Part shown: positions 32,819 to 43,435 of the stretch, one piece after another
Layout of the letters: each line of letters starts with the position of its first letter
How positions within the stretch are numbered: the first letter of the stretch is position 1
Translations under genes and position numbers: made by a program
The notes under the pieces: model-generated
The model's database searches: none
What the model was told of the DNA's origin: nothing
What the model saw: the letters and a program-made list of their open reading frames with translations, nothing else
DNA from: Costus lasius
Taxonomy: Eukaryota; Streptophyta; Magnoliopsida; Zingiberales; Costaceae
Direction: 5' to 3'
DNA length: 64,000 nucleotides
Assembly (NCBI GenBank): GCA_027563935.2
Contig: CM050453.2
Coordinates: 88,200,665 to 88,264,664 of the forward strand

Positions 32819-35233
32819 TTAAGCATGGTATTTCTTTAAGAAGCGGCCGTTAATGGGTGGCATCGGGCGCGCCCCATCTTGATCTGCCAATTGGTAGGCT
32901 CCTCCTTCATAGACTTTTCCTATTACGTAGGGTCCTTCCCAATTAGGGTTGAACTTCCCTTTTGCTATCTTGTTGGATATGATGGGTCGCCTTACTGCGA
33001 GGACAAGATCTCCTTTCTTGAAAGTGCGTTCTCTGGCTAACTTGTCATACGCCCTTGCCATTTGCGCTTGGTATAGTTCCAGGTTTTGCTGCGCAAGCAG
33101 CCTTCGCTTATCAAGTGTATCCAGTTCATTAAGACGTAATTGAATATTTTCGTCCATTGTCATGTCACACTGCATTGCCATTCTCAGCGAAGGTATTTCC
33201 ACCTCGAGTGGAAGCACTGCTTCGACACCGAAGACTAAGGAATAAGGCATTGATTGCGTGGGTGTGCGATACGTGGTTCGATAAGCCCATAATGCTTCTA
33301 CTAGCTTCTGATGCCACTCTTTCTTGTTTTTTGAAACGCTCTTCTTGAGCAGCTTGCATAGAGTTTTATTGAATGCTTCAGCTAGTCCATTCGCTCTTGG
33401 ATTGTATATCGAGGAGTACCGCCAATCAATTTTGTGACGCTCTGCAAATTTGTAGATCAAGGCATTTTTGAAAGCCAAACCGTTATCGGATATGATTCGT
33501 CTAGGGGTTCCAAAACGACTCAATACGTTCCCGCGAAAGAAATTGACGACGTTGGCGGCCTTGACTTCTTTTAATGGGATGGCCTCCGCCCATTTGGAGA
33601 AGTAGTCCGTTGCCGCGAGTATGAATCGATGCCCCAGAGAAGAAGGAGGTTCTATGGGCCCTACTATATCCGTCCCCCATATTTCGAATGGCCATGACGA
33701 AACTGTCGGGTGAAGAGGGTTAGGGTGCTTATGAATTAGATCTCCATGCACTTGGCATAAGTGGCAAGTTTTTGCACAGTTTATGCAATCTCGTACCATG
33801 CTTGGCCAATAGTACCCCAGCCTCTTAATCTTAAGATACATTTTGGGTCCTGATTGGTGGGCGCCACAAAGGCCGGAATGGACTTCATGTAACACGTGAG
33901 CGATCTCATCCATCGCGATGCACCTGAGCCAAAGTTGTTCATACGATCGACGATACAGCGTATCATTTATGAATGTATACCGAAGGGCCCGCTTTTTCAA
34001 TTGTACTCTTTGAGTTTTATCTTCGGGTAGAATACCACTTTTGAGATAGTTCACAAACGGCTCTCTCCAATCATGCTCTTGCGTGAGGGAAATTGTCATA
34101 GCATCTGTTATTTCTTTCTTGTCGGCGTCGTCATCTTCGGCTGGTGCGATCAGCTTCCTATCCCTAATCATGATATTGATTTGGTCAACGGATGGTCCAG
34201 CCAGCTCTTTGGCAAACTTAGCTAGTGCGTCTGCTCTACCATTAGCAGCCCTAGCGACGCAAGTCAAAGTAACATATGGTACTTTTTGCATGAGTTCCAC
34301 AGCCTTCGTATGATATTTGTGCAATTCCATCTTCTTGACCTGGTACTTACCCGTCACCTGCTTAACAATAAGCTGGGAGTCTCCGTATATATGCATTCTT
34401 TCAATTTTCATTTCCAACGCGAGCTCGAGTCCGGCAATTAAAGCTTCGTACTCAGCCTCGTTATTGGTGCAGGGACTAGTGAGGGCTAAGGAGTAATGCA
34501 ATATCCCCTTCTCCGGGGTGATGAATACCAGGCCAATCCCTGACTTTACTTTCGGGATATTTGGGGGAATAGCCGGTTGAATTGAGGATGCCCCATCGAA
34601 GTAGAGTTCCCAATATCCATCGTCGACTTCGGTATTTAATATTTCCTCGTCTGGAAAGTCATAATTCAGGGGAGAGTTATCAGGGATAGGATGAGCTGCT
34701 AAGAAATCAGCGAGGATTTGCCCTTTTATTGCTTTTTGTGACACGTATGTGATGTCAAATTCTTGGAGCAGGACGGCCCATTTAGCTAATCGTCCTGTTA
34801 AGGTAGGCCTCGTCATCAGGTATCTTAAAGGGTCGACTCTCGATATGAGACGAACTTCATGTTCTAGGAGATAGTGCCTTAACTTCTTGATGGCAAATAT
34901 CAATGCCAAACATTGTTTTTCGATTGGAGAGTAGGAATGCTCTGCCCCTACGAACATCCGGCTAAGATAATACAAGACGGTCTCTTTCCCATCGTCGTTA
35001 TTCTGGGCCAACAATGCCCCCAAGGATGCCTCTAATACCGTGGAGTATAAGATAAGTGGTTTCCCGGTGATAGGTGCCCCAAGGACTGGAGGACGTGAAA
35101 GATATTCTTTGATATTTTCGAAAGCGCTTTGACATGTGTCGTCCCAAATGAATGGAGCACTCTTCTTTGTTAGTTTCGAAAAAGGATGGATTCTCCCGGA
35201 TAAGTTGGAAATGAACCTCCTAATATAAGCCAG
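32819..35233 (-). CDS. pol: Tat pol, part 2: RNase H, second RNase H, integrase
   Basis: Continues the pol frame after the TGA at 35234-35236; the first Met lies at 35023. Counting from it, residues 1-112 are the RT-linked RNase H (LYYLSRMFVGAEHSYSPIEK). Residues 138-270 are a second RNase H with its acidic residues visible (YFDGASS, NNEAEYEAL, YGDSQL, GRADAL), which places the element in Tat. Integrase follows: an HHCC zinc finger (EVHSGLCGAHQ ... CINCAKTCHLC), then the DDE core (WGTDIVGP, RIISDNGLAF, NGLAEAFNKTL) and the C-terminal DNA-binding part (KFNPNWEGPYVIGK). It ends QDGARPMPPINGRFLKKYHA. There is no chromodomain, as expected for Tat. These domains look intact. Confidence 0.95.
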   Translation of the reverse strand: MAYIRRFISNLSGRIHPFSKLTKKSAPFIWDDTCQSAFENIKEYLSRPPVLGAPITGKPLILYSTVLEASLGALLAQNNDDGKETVLYYLSRMFVGAEHSYSPIEKQCLALIFAIKKLRHYLLEHEVRLISRVDPLRYLMTRPTLTGRLAKWAVLLQEFDITYVSQKAIKGQILADFLAAHPIPDNSPLNYDFPDEEILNTEVDDGYWELYFDGASSIQPAIPPNIPKVKSGIGLVFITPEKGILHYSLALTSPCTNNEAEYEALIAGLELALEMKIERMHIYGDSQLIVKQVTGKYQVKKMELHKYHTKAVELMQKVPYVTLTCVARAANGRADALAKFAKELAGPSVDQINIMIRDRKLIAPAEDDDADKKEITDAMTISLTQEHDWREPFVNYLKSGILPEDKTQRVQLKKRALRYTFINDTLYRRSYEQLWLRCIAMDEIAHVLHEVHSGLCGAHQSGPKMYLKIKRLGYYWPSMVRDCINCAKTCHLCQVHGDLIHKHPNPLHPTVSSWPFEIWGTDIVGPIEPPSSLGHRFILAATDYFSKWAEAIPLKEVKAANVVNFFRGNVLSRFGTPRRIISDNGLAFKNALIYKFAERHKIDWRYSSIYNPRANGLAEAFNKTLCKLLKKSVSKNKKEWHQKLVEALWAYRTTYRTPTQSMPYSLVFGVEAVLPLEVEIPSLRMAMQCDMTMDENIQLRLNELDTLDKRRLLAQQNLELYQAQMARAYDKLARERTFKKGDLVLAVRRPIISNKIAKGKFNPNWEGPYVIGKVYEGGAYQLADQDGARPMPPINGRFLKKYHA

Positions 35234-38179
35234 TCATCCTTGGAAGGATCTAAGCTCTTTAATATTCTTTGGCGGCGGCATGTCTTTGATTGAACTTATC
35301 TTCGTAGGATCAATTTCAATTTTTTTGTGTTTGACCACGAAACCCAGGAATTTTCCGGATGATACTCCGAACGCGCATTTGAATGGGTTCATCTTGAGGT
35401 TGTACTTGCGGATGCGAGTGAACACGGTTCTCAGGTCCTGACAGTGCTCCGCTTTAGATCGCGACTTGACCACCAAATCATTGACATAGCACTCGACGAG
35501 CTTGTGGATTAAATCATCAAAGATCTTAGTCATTGCGCGTTGATACGTTGCCCCAGCATTCTTTAACCCAAATGGCATGACGGTATAGCAAAAAATGCCG
35601 ATAGGCGTACGAAATGCAGTGTGCTTCTCGTCCTCAGGCGCCATTTTAATTTGATTGTAACCAGATGACCCGTCCATAAATGAGAACACTTCAAAGTTTG
35701 ACACCGAGTCGATCATTACTTCTGTCACAGGGAGTGGAAAATCGTCTTTGGGACACGCGTTATTCAAGTCTCTGAAGTCCACGCAGATCCGGATTTGCCC
35801 ATTTTTCTTCTTCACAGGGACGATACTTGCTATCCAGTCTGCGTATTTCTCCTCCCTTATAAAACCCGCCTCGATTAATTTCTTTATTTCAAGGGTGATT
35901 TGCTCCTTAAGCTCTATCCTCATTCTTCTCGGTGCTTGCTTTACTGGAGTGATATCAGGATTGATCGATAAATTATGGACGGCGACCTCCGGGCTCAGGC
36001 CCGGCATCTCTTTATATGTCCACGCAAAGCAATCACTAAACTTGTGGAGGAGTGCCTCCAGCTGGTCCTTTTCATGTTGAGAGAGTTGTGCACTTATGTA
36101 GGTGGGCCTAACATCCTCTTCCGACCCAAGGTTGACCTCAATCAACTCATCGCAGGTGGTCTGCCCCCCATCTTCCAGTTGTTTTGGTGCCCTTTTCAAT
36201 TCCTCATTTCCTTGTTCTATGGCGTATGATTCACCTATTGTCACCATGTCGCAAGTATATGAACGGAATATAAGAGATTCCTCATTTGGTTCTGTGTATC
36301 CGAAACCCCGGGTATTGGAGATCTTCCCATTTGGTAATGTGATATTTCGCGTACCTGGGTTCCACAACTTCTCAAATTGGCGTAACTCACTCCTCAAACG
36401 AGGCTTCAAACAACCGTACTTTTTTATGAGATTTAAGCTCGGAGGGTAATAAGCAAACGGAGGGGCTTCGATAAGTTGCGTTAACTCTGGGTCATTCTCC
36501 TTATTTGTCCTAACGTGATGAATTTCGTCTGATTGATAGAAGTGTATTGGTTTATGAACAAAGAGCCTTCCTTTTACGCATTCCCTCTTGCTAGGGACAA
36601 TGAAAGTCTTCATTTCCACGACTTGCGATGCATTCAGGGGAGTGAAACCCTTAAGATAGCCTTGAGGAACTCTTAATATTCCTACCTCGTATTCCGCCAT
36701 ATTTTGTCGCGTCGTCAGTCTTTGTGACCAGCCTTCCTTCTCATGAGTTTCAACCACGTCGCATGTAGAGGCTGAACAGTCACTCGCTTCTGACTCGGAG
36801 TCACTTCCGAAATGGGGACATGCGGACAGAGTTGTCTTCTTTAGTTTAGAGATGATCGAGTTCTGTAGTGTTGATTTCGCAGACTGCGTGGTCGCTCCAA
36901 TGAAATAGTGTGCATCTTCATATTTGACTTCATGCACTGAGAAGGGCTGGATATCCCCCTCAATACGCTCTTCCCTACCTTCCTTTAGGTATTTCAAACA
37001 TTGGTGTAAGGTAGAGGGGACTATGTGATTCTCATGCAGCCAAGGTCTCCCGAGTAACGCCTTGTATGACGTATCGGTGTCGATAACATGAAATTTAACT
37101 TCGGTCTTTAAGTCATTGAGTTGCAACGGCAAACATATAGAGCCTAAAGCCTTCTGGCTGTTTTTGTTGAATCCTTGGATGACAACTTTTTCGGCCGTTA
37201 AATTATGGACGCCTAAAGAAAGGCTTTTTAAAGTCCGCAAGGTTATGAGGTTAACCGACGACCCTGGATCAACTAAGATTCTGCTTATCTTTATTCCTTC
37301 CACATCCCCGGTCACATAAAGCGGTCGATTATGCTGTGACGTTCCCAATAGCATGTCATCATCATTGAAAGTAATGGACGATGTAGCGTACATACTTAAT
37401 GCCTCCTTTATATCAGCCTCCATGAAGAACGCTTGGAACTTTTGAGGGCTTTGCAGGGCGTAAATAAGAACATCCCTCAGTTCTTGTGACATCATCAAAG
37501 CGTCATATATGCTGAGGAGGGCGGGGACCTTCCTCAAATGTGACAGTATATTATATTCCGAAGAGGATAGTTTCAGTGGGAGCACTGCATCGTCGCCCAC
37601 TTCCTGTGTTTCAATCTGTTTTCCTTTGAGTTTTTCTTTTTCTTTGTCTATCGTACGCCCTATTACGACCTTGCCGCTCCTAAGATTCATTTGGCTGGAT
37701 TCGTTTATTTGCTTACTGCTTTTAGCGGTAGGTACTTCCTCATATAGATAGGCAGGTAAGATTTCATCTTCGGAGTCACTTCCCAGGTTAATCGCATTAC
37801 AGATACCTATCCTTGCGGTAGTGACGTCTTTAACATCGTCAGTTTTGTCTTCCTTTGAGGGCTCCGGGATCACCGATATCATCCTACATGACTCCACCTC
37901 GTACTCTCCGTCCTCTGAGTCGTCTTCCAGGAGTCCTTCCCACACCTCTTCAGTGATGTAGTGGTGAAGTTTTATAGGCTCCGGCCTTTCTTGCACGTAC
38001 TCTTCGAGCGAGTCGATGTATTTTTTGAGATCACCCCTTTCTTGCGCTTTAGCCGAAAAGACTATTTTCTTATTTTCGTTCTTCAATTGAAGACTCTTTT
38101 TCTTTTTCTTTTGACTTTCCCTTGTTGGTGGATGAGGTCTTGGTGATACGTATCGTGGGGACAAGGAGTCTTTCCACAC
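35234..38179 (-). CDS. pol: Tat pol, part 1: protease and reverse transcriptase
   Basis: 981 codons in the same frame as gag and as part 2. A Ser/Lys/Glu-rich N-terminal region leads to the retropepsin: DPGSS at residues 304-308 (active-site region, usually D-[ST]-G-S/A) and LLGRPWLH at about 375. RT occupies the last 230 residues: IRICVDFRDLNNACPKDDFP, FSFMDGSSGYNQIK, VMPFGLKNAGATYQRAM. The catalytic box reads YVND at 898-901 where the family has YVDD, so one metal-binding Asp is Asn (AAT at 35480-35482). The ORF ends FQG and then TGA, in the middle of a conserved RT/RNase H connection. One stop plus one active-site change imply a non-functional RT in this copy. Confidence 0.95.
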   Translation of the reverse strand: MWKDSLSPRYVSPRPHPPTRESQKKKKKSLQLKNENKKIVFSAKAQERGDLKKYIDSLEEYVQERPEPIKLHHYITEEVWEGLLEDDSEDGEYEVESCRMISVIPEPSKEDKTDDVKDVTTARIGICNAINLGSDSEDEILPAYLYEEVPTAKSSKQINESSQMNLRSGKVVIGRTIDKEKEKLKGKQIETQEVGDDAVLPLKLSSSEYNILSHLRKVPALLSIYDALMMSQELRDVLIYALQSPQKFQAFFMEADIKEALSMYATSSITFNDDDMLLGTSQHNRPLYVTGDVEGIKISRILVDPGSSVNLITLRTLKSLSLGVHNLTAEKVVIQGFNKNSQKALGSICLPLQLNDLKTEVKFHVIDTDTSYKALLGRPWLHENHIVPSTLHQCLKYLKEGREERIEGDIQPFSVHEVKYEDAHYFIGATTQSAKSTLQNSIISKLKKTTLSACPHFGSDSESEASDCSASTCDVVETHEKEGWSQRLTTRQNMAEYEVGILRVPQGYLKGFTPLNASQVVEMKTFIVPSKRECVKGRLFVHKPIHFYQSDEIHHVRTNKENDPELTQLIEAPPFAYYPPSLNLIKKYGCLKPRLRSELRQFEKLWNPGTRNITLPNGKISNTRGFGYTEPNEESLIFRSYTCDMVTIGESYAIEQGNEELKRAPKQLEDGGQTTCDELIEVNLGSEEDVRPTYISAQLSQHEKDQLEALLHKFSDCFAWTYKEMPGLSPEVAVHNLSINPDITPVKQAPRRMRIELKEQITLEIKKLIEAGFIREEKYADWIASIVPVKKKNGQIRICVDFRDLNNACPKDDFPLPVTEVMIDSVSNFEVFSFMDGSSGYNQIKMAPEDEKHTAFRTPIGIFCYTVMPFGLKNAGATYQRAMTKIFDDLIHKLVECYVNDLVVKSRSKAEHCQDLRTVFTRIRKYNLKMNPFKCAFGVSSGKFLGFVVKHKKIEIDPTKISSIKDMPPPKNIKELRSFQG

Positions 38180-38191
38180 TATGCCTGGTAT

Positions 38192-40444
38192 CTATTGTAA
38201 TTTTTGGAGGAGTTGCAGCGTCTTTTTCGGCACCACGGTATTCCACTCCTGGTCTTCCACATGCGTCGGATCTATTCTGATTTGAATAACATCGACCTCT
38301 TCGGTTTGAGCTTCGTTCAACACTTGTTTCGATAGAGTTATTTTCCCTGTCTTATATTGTTTCTCCACCCAATCTTTGAAAATATAACAATCTTCTATCG
38401 TGTGCCCCAGTACGCGATGGTAAGGGCAAAAGTTGGGATCGTCAGTTTTATTGCTTTCTTCGGGGCGTTTCGGCTCTGGTAGTTGTAAGCCATTCTTCAG
38501 AGCGTCCCTAAAAATTTTCATCGTCTTTTCTCTTTTGAATGAATAGATTTTATTCTTTCTCTCTTCAAGGGTCAATGGCTTGCCCCTGCTATTTTCGCCA
38601 AGAGTTGGCACCCTCTCGATTCGAGGTACGTTTGTATTATGAACCTCCACCCTTTTGCCTCTGCTAGCAGTGTTCGTATAGGCGATCTTGGGTTCATTCC
38701 TTCTCGGTTCTTCCCTTCTGAATTTTGGGTTCTGCGCATTTACATAGGGCTGATGGTTCGTTCGTTCCAACTTTGCCACTTGGGTGATCAATTCTTGAAA
38801 TGTAGAAATGTTATTACCGCAAAGAAAGGGGGCCATCCAGCTATCGATGTTGCGGACCAACAACTCCACGGCTTCAGTTTGCTCTAGTGGCTTTTCGCAT
38901 TTGATACTCAAATTTCTCCATCTCGTAATGTAATTGAGGACGGTCTCATCCTTTTTCCTCTTTGTATCGGCCAGATCTGCGATCGTAATCTTATCGCTTA
39001 TCGAAGCAAACTTCATCCTGAAGGTTTCCTCCATGTCGGCCCAAGTTCTGATAGCTTCGTTCTCCAGAGAGTAATACCACTCAAAGGCAACCCCTGAGAG
39101 GCTTTGTGGAAACTGCCGGAGCAATAAGGCGTCGTTGCCGCCAGTGTTCCCACAAGTCGCGACGAAATGGGCCAAGTGCTGGTCAGGGTTTCCTACTCCA
39201 TTAAACATCTTAAAGTGCGGTACGATGTACCCTTTGGGGTAAGGGATGTCATCGTATACAGCTGGGTAAGGTCTCCCTCGTCTCCTTCGCGGAGCAATTT
39301 TGGTTCCCTCAATTTGCTTCAGCTGGTCCATCACCAATTCTTGTACTTCCTTCCTAGTCAAGGTGATGGCCTCGTCATTTGATTGTGCTGGCAAAGAAGA
39401 TGTCGCCGGAGCGTTATTTTGTTCCCGCGATGATTGTTCTTGGTGTAACATCATCTCTTGCGTCTTTGCAAGAGCATTAGTCACCTCCTCGAACTTCGCC
39501 ATGAGGATGCACATGTCATTATCCCTCTTCTTGAGTTGTCTCTTAAGGTCGGCGATAGCTTCATCTCTATGATCATGATTAGTGGTCATGACAGGTTCTT
39601 CCTCTTCCTCTTCCTCTTCGAGCATTCCTTGATGTAAAGGGGTTGCTCCTGGTTCGTACCATTGAACAGGCTCCTGGATTACGATAGAGGCCAACTTTTT
39701 ACCCTTGACTTTCCTTGCCATAGTCCGAAGGGTATCCTCCTCAGAATTAGAACTGGTCTCTCGTGCGTGTTCCACCATTCGCACTGTATGGATTATATGA
39801 CCCTCTGTTTCCTTGTGGCTGATCTTGGAACGTCTTTCCTTTCTTTTCATGTTCTTTTGAGCCCTTTTGTATACTTCATAAATCCCTCGAGAGGTTGTCT
39901 TTTGAGTAGTGATACTTCTGGGCTTTGGGTGTGGCTTGTTCTGTACGTGGGTTTGCAGCCGCAGTCCCTCTATCAGGTTAGAATTCCTCATAACTGATAG
40001 AAGTGGGGCAAATTTGTTTGTTACGGTGATTTCTATCTTGGCAACGGAAAGGTTACGCTTCACGGAGATTAGGCGACCTTGTTTGCAGAGCCTAGCCTCC
40101 CTCTTCCTTAAGGCTTGTCGTTCCTGCTTCCTTGTCTTCTCAGGGTTTGAGAACATGATCTGGTGGATCTTGCCCCCGTTAACAGTAAAAGACGGTTCCT
40201 CCTCCTTTTCGTTGAACATGCCCTTATTGTCAGCGAATGATAGCTCTTTCTTTTTCGCGATAGTCTCCTTCTTCTTCAAGGAGGTCTTATTCTTGATGAA
40301 CGGAGTATCCTTTCCTTTAACGTTCTCAGAGTCTATGAAGGTTAGGTAGATGAACTCAACGTCCTCCTCCGAAATGGAACCAAATTGGACGCCATGCACG
40401 ATGATCGATGCGTCCTCAACAAAGATGTTCAGCTTCTTCGCCAT
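38192..40444 (-). CDS. gag: Tat gag
   Basis: 750 codons starting MAKKLNIFVEDASIIVHG, 87 bases past the primer-binding site. A basic, variable N-terminal half includes an acidic run (EEEEEEE) near residue 275. Then comes the capsid domain (LRQFPQSLSGVAFEWYYSLE, WADMEETFRMKFASI, VLNYITRWRNLSIKCEKP) and, near residue 690, a CX2HX5HX4C-like knuckle (FCPYHRVLGHTIEDC) for RNA binding. It ends in TAG (38192-38194). pol follows in the same frame 12 bases later with no other stop, so translation could pass by readthrough, or the stop is a mutation. Confidence 0.93.
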   Translation of the reverse strand: MAKKLNIFVEDASIIVHGVQFGSISEEDVEFIYLTFIDSENVKGKDTPFIKNKTSLKKKETIAKKKELSFADNKGMFNEKEEEPSFTVNGGKIHQIMFSNPEKTRKQERQALRKREARLCKQGRLISVKRNLSVAKIEITVTNKFAPLLSVMRNSNLIEGLRLQTHVQNKPHPKPRSITTQKTTSRGIYEVYKRAQKNMKRKERRSKISHKETEGHIIHTVRMVEHARETSSNSEEDTLRTMARKVKGKKLASIVIQEPVQWYEPGATPLHQGMLEEEEEEEEPVMTTNHDHRDEAIADLKRQLKKRDNDMCILMAKFEEVTNALAKTQEMMLHQEQSSREQNNAPATSSLPAQSNDEAITLTRKEVQELVMDQLKQIEGTKIAPRRRRGRPYPAVYDDIPYPKGYIVPHFKMFNGVGNPDQHLAHFVATCGNTGGNDALLLRQFPQSLSGVAFEWYYSLENEAIRTWADMEETFRMKFASISDKITIADLADTKRKKDETVLNYITRWRNLSIKCEKPLEQTEAVELLVRNIDSWMAPFLCGNNISTFQELITQVAKLERTNHQPYVNAQNPKFRREEPRRNEPKIAYTNTASRGKRVEVHNTNVPRIERVPTLGENSRGKPLTLEERKNKIYSFKREKTMKIFRDALKNGLQLPEPKRPEESNKTDDPNFCPYHRVLGHTIEDCYIFKDWVEKQYKTGKITLSKQVLNEAQTEEVDVIQIRIDPTHVEDQEWNTVVPKKTLQLLQKLQ

Positions 40445-40530
40445 TGCTGCTTAGAACGAGAGAAGTGTAAGAACAAGGGCATGGAATTTGGTGTGGCGTA
40501 ACATAGATCTCGAAGATGAAAGGAGAAGCC

Positions 40531-40549
40531 GGTCCCACCGGGCGTGCCA
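40531..40549 (-). other. Primer-binding site of the Tat element
   Basis: Five bases (AATTC) after the 5' LTR end the minus strand reads TGGCACGCCCGGTGGGACC. It starts with TGG as required to pair with a tRNA 3' CCA end. I do not assign the tRNA. Confidence 0.85.
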
Positions 40550-40648
40550 GAATTTGTGGGGTCAAAATTGTTACATTAGAAATGTAATGTGACCGCTTGC
40601 AAATTCACCTTAAATCAATAAGGCTTTTTGTTAATAGGTTCTGGCTTC

Positions 40649-40670
40649 CAATGAGCGCAAGCGCTCATTG
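40649..40670. other. Conserved LTR hairpin (5' LTR copy)
   Basis: The same 10-bp stem and AA loop as at 22814. In element sense it precedes the LTR end by about 95 bases and the primer-binding site by about 100, so it would be in the 5' leader of the genomic RNA, where packaging or dimerisation structures usually sit. Confidence 0.85.
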
Positions 40671-40969
40671 TTAATTACCCCTAAAATTAGGGAACCTTTG
40701 ATTAAGAGATCTATAACACGCAATAAAATAAGAAAGACAGAGTCAAATGATATCATTCATGAATTTAATTTGACATGATACATAGGATGATAAGGAAAAA
40801 GAGCTTTCATCAAACATAGATGGTTTGTGTTTGTCGAACTTTGGCCTTGTGATGGCGTATTGGGCGATACCCGGCCTAGGCGGTACAACGTTATATCGAG
40901 GAATTACGCCTCGATGGTAAACATCGACGTACGCACTTCCCAAACGATATTTCATTGTAATGCATTAAG

Positions 40970-41520
40970 GCACGTTGGATATTGGAATTGAAAAGCCTTG
41001 TGGTGTATTGGGTAATTTGATTCGGAAATCTACCCATCCTTGAGGCATATTGGATAATTTGACTTGGAAGTTTGTCCGGCCTTGCGGCGTGTTGGATGGT
41101 TTGACTTGAAAAATTATCCGGCCTCGCGGCGTGTTGGATAATTTAACTTGGAATTTATCCGGCCTCGTGGCGTGTTGGATAATTCGATTTGGAATTTATC
41201 CAGCCTCGCGGCGTATTGGATAATTTGACTTGAAAAATTATCCGGCCTCGCGGCGTATTGGATAATTTAACTTGGAATTTATCCGGCCTCATGGCGTGTT
41301 GGATAATTCGATTTGGAATTTATCCAGCCTCGCGGCGTATTGGATAATTTGACTTGGAATTTATCCAGCCTCGCGGCGTATTGGATAATTTGATTTGGAA
41401 TTTATCCGGCCTTGCAACATGATAGATAATTTGGTTTGCTTTGCGGCGTATCGGATAATTAAATTTGGGGAAATTACCCGGCCTTGCGGCGTGTTGGATA
41501 ATTTGATTTTTTTTTTGACT
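40970..41520. repeat. Minisatellite, 41-bp units (5' LTR)
   Basis: About 13 units of the 'ccggcctcgcggcgtattggataatttgacttggaattta' type, bracketed by the same blocks as in the 3' LTR. One unit present here (near 41442) is deleted in the other LTR, which in turn has two extra. Confidence 0.9.
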
Positions 41521-42787
41521 CGATCCGGCCTAGTGAGCGTAACGCTATATCGAGGAGTTACGCCCCGATGGTAAACATCGACGTACGCGCCTCCCAAACG
41601 ATATTTCGTCACATTGTCCTAAGGCCCCGATTACATTTAGACGGCTCGTCATTAGAGCCAATAACTGATTGGATATGTTTTAAGTGGATTTTGTTTCTCC
41701 TTTCGGGTCAGGTTTATCGTCGATCCCCCAAGCCGGCACTTCTCCTCGCTGCCCCTTTCTCGCAGTGGTGCATATTTGGCGACGAGTCACGATGAGACTT
41801 TTACCTCCCCCTTACTTTCTGTTTGCAACAGTATGGCAATGACAGGGGTTTTCCTGTAATTCATTTGCTGCTTACTCTTGTAGTGATAGATGATTCTTTC
41901 TTCGTTCAGGGTTCGGAGTAAGATTAAGTTCTGTTTCCTCAACCTTTTCTCTAATTAATTTCTTTGGCCATCTGTCTGGCAGCGGGCTTCTGGCGCTTTG
42001 ATGCTTAGAACAACGATAAGGGGGATTTTGATAGCGGCTGGGTTTCTTTGATGCCGTGAGCTTTGGACGAGGCAGAGGAGTTATTCTCATCGTGCCGCAG
42101 CTTCATACCTGGCTTTGAGGGTAACTGGGGAGACGTCAAGTGCGGCAAGCGTCTTTGGAAAAATTCAATAGGTATGTACTTTTCTCTCTTTTGTTCTTTT
42201 CATCTTCTCTTCTCTTCTATCCCTCGATTTTTTTTGCATTCTCTCTTCTTCATTTTGCTATTTTTTTTTTACGGATTCCCCTGGCCTTCCTACGATTTTA
42301 CTGCCTTCAAATTCTTTCTTTCATTTTTGTTGCTCTCATTATTATCCCTCTCTTTTCTTTACGAATCTTTCTGCGTTACTTCACCCTCTCTATCATCTCT
42401 TCATCCTCTACTCATCTTTTGAGTCATCTCCTCTCCTTCCAGCCAGCTCGGCATTTCCTCCCTCTTTTATTCGGCATGTGCCATAAAGTGTTCAATGCGC
42501 TTTAAGCTTGAAGAAAGGGGAAATAGTGCGTGTGTGTTCTTCGTGATGCCAGGTCGCTTAATGCGACCATGAAGCCTAAGAAATCCGAGCAATCGAAAAA
42601 GAAAGTGGTGTGTGTTCTTCGTGATGCCAGGTTGCTTTGTTCAACCATGAAGCCTAAGAAAACCGTAAAGAGAAACTTCCCTGCATTTACCTTCTTCTTA
42701 CAGCCTTTATATTTCCTTCTCCTTCTTGTATCTCCTTACTGTTTCTCCTCCTCCTTCTCACGATGCCTTCGGTGTTGTGCGTCTCTC

Positions 42788-42795
42788 CTTTTATA
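42788..42795 (-). promoter_or_regulatory. Putative TATA box, 5' LTR
   Basis: TATAAAAG on the minus strand, the copy that would drive the genomic RNA. Predicted start near 42760, giving a leader of roughly 2.3 kb before gag. Confidence 0.55.
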
Positions 42796-43435
42796 AACTT
42801 CCTCCTTCACGCCTTTTCCTTTTTTTTATTATTTTTGTTTCTTCTGCCATACCCATTCCCTCTTATCAGCCCTTGCTGCTTCCCATGCTCCCCCCTTTCC
42901 TCCTTCCTGATTTTTTCTTTCGGCTTGTCTTATCTTCCACCTGCTTGCCCTACTTGCTCCATCCATGCGTGCACTTCCTTTTCATCATACGTCTCCTTGT
43001 CCTTGGTGCCTGCTACTTTGATACTTTGATTTGGTTCGAAGTCAACATCGATTTTGACTTAGTCGTTTGGTCTTCTACAAGTCTCTCCATTCTATATGAG
43101 ACCAAATTTAACTAGAGACCGTTTGGTATGCTTAATACAATCTTTTATTACTGTCTCCAGATTTTTGATTTTGCTTGCGTATGATTCCATTTATACAATC
43201 TTTGCCCAGTCATGGAGTTTCATTCTATTTAGAGATTAGTGACTTTCTGATCGATTTACATGAATTCTTCTGTTATAGAGCTTCATTAGCTCAACACACT
43301 TGAGCTTCAATCTGAAGTTTACTTTGTTTTACGCCTTTAAGAATTTTCTTTCATCGACTTTGTGTCCGGATGGCCTTGGATTTGTTGTCTTTGCATGCTT
43401 CTTTTGATCAGGAGGTTTAGTGGAGGTCTGTGTTT

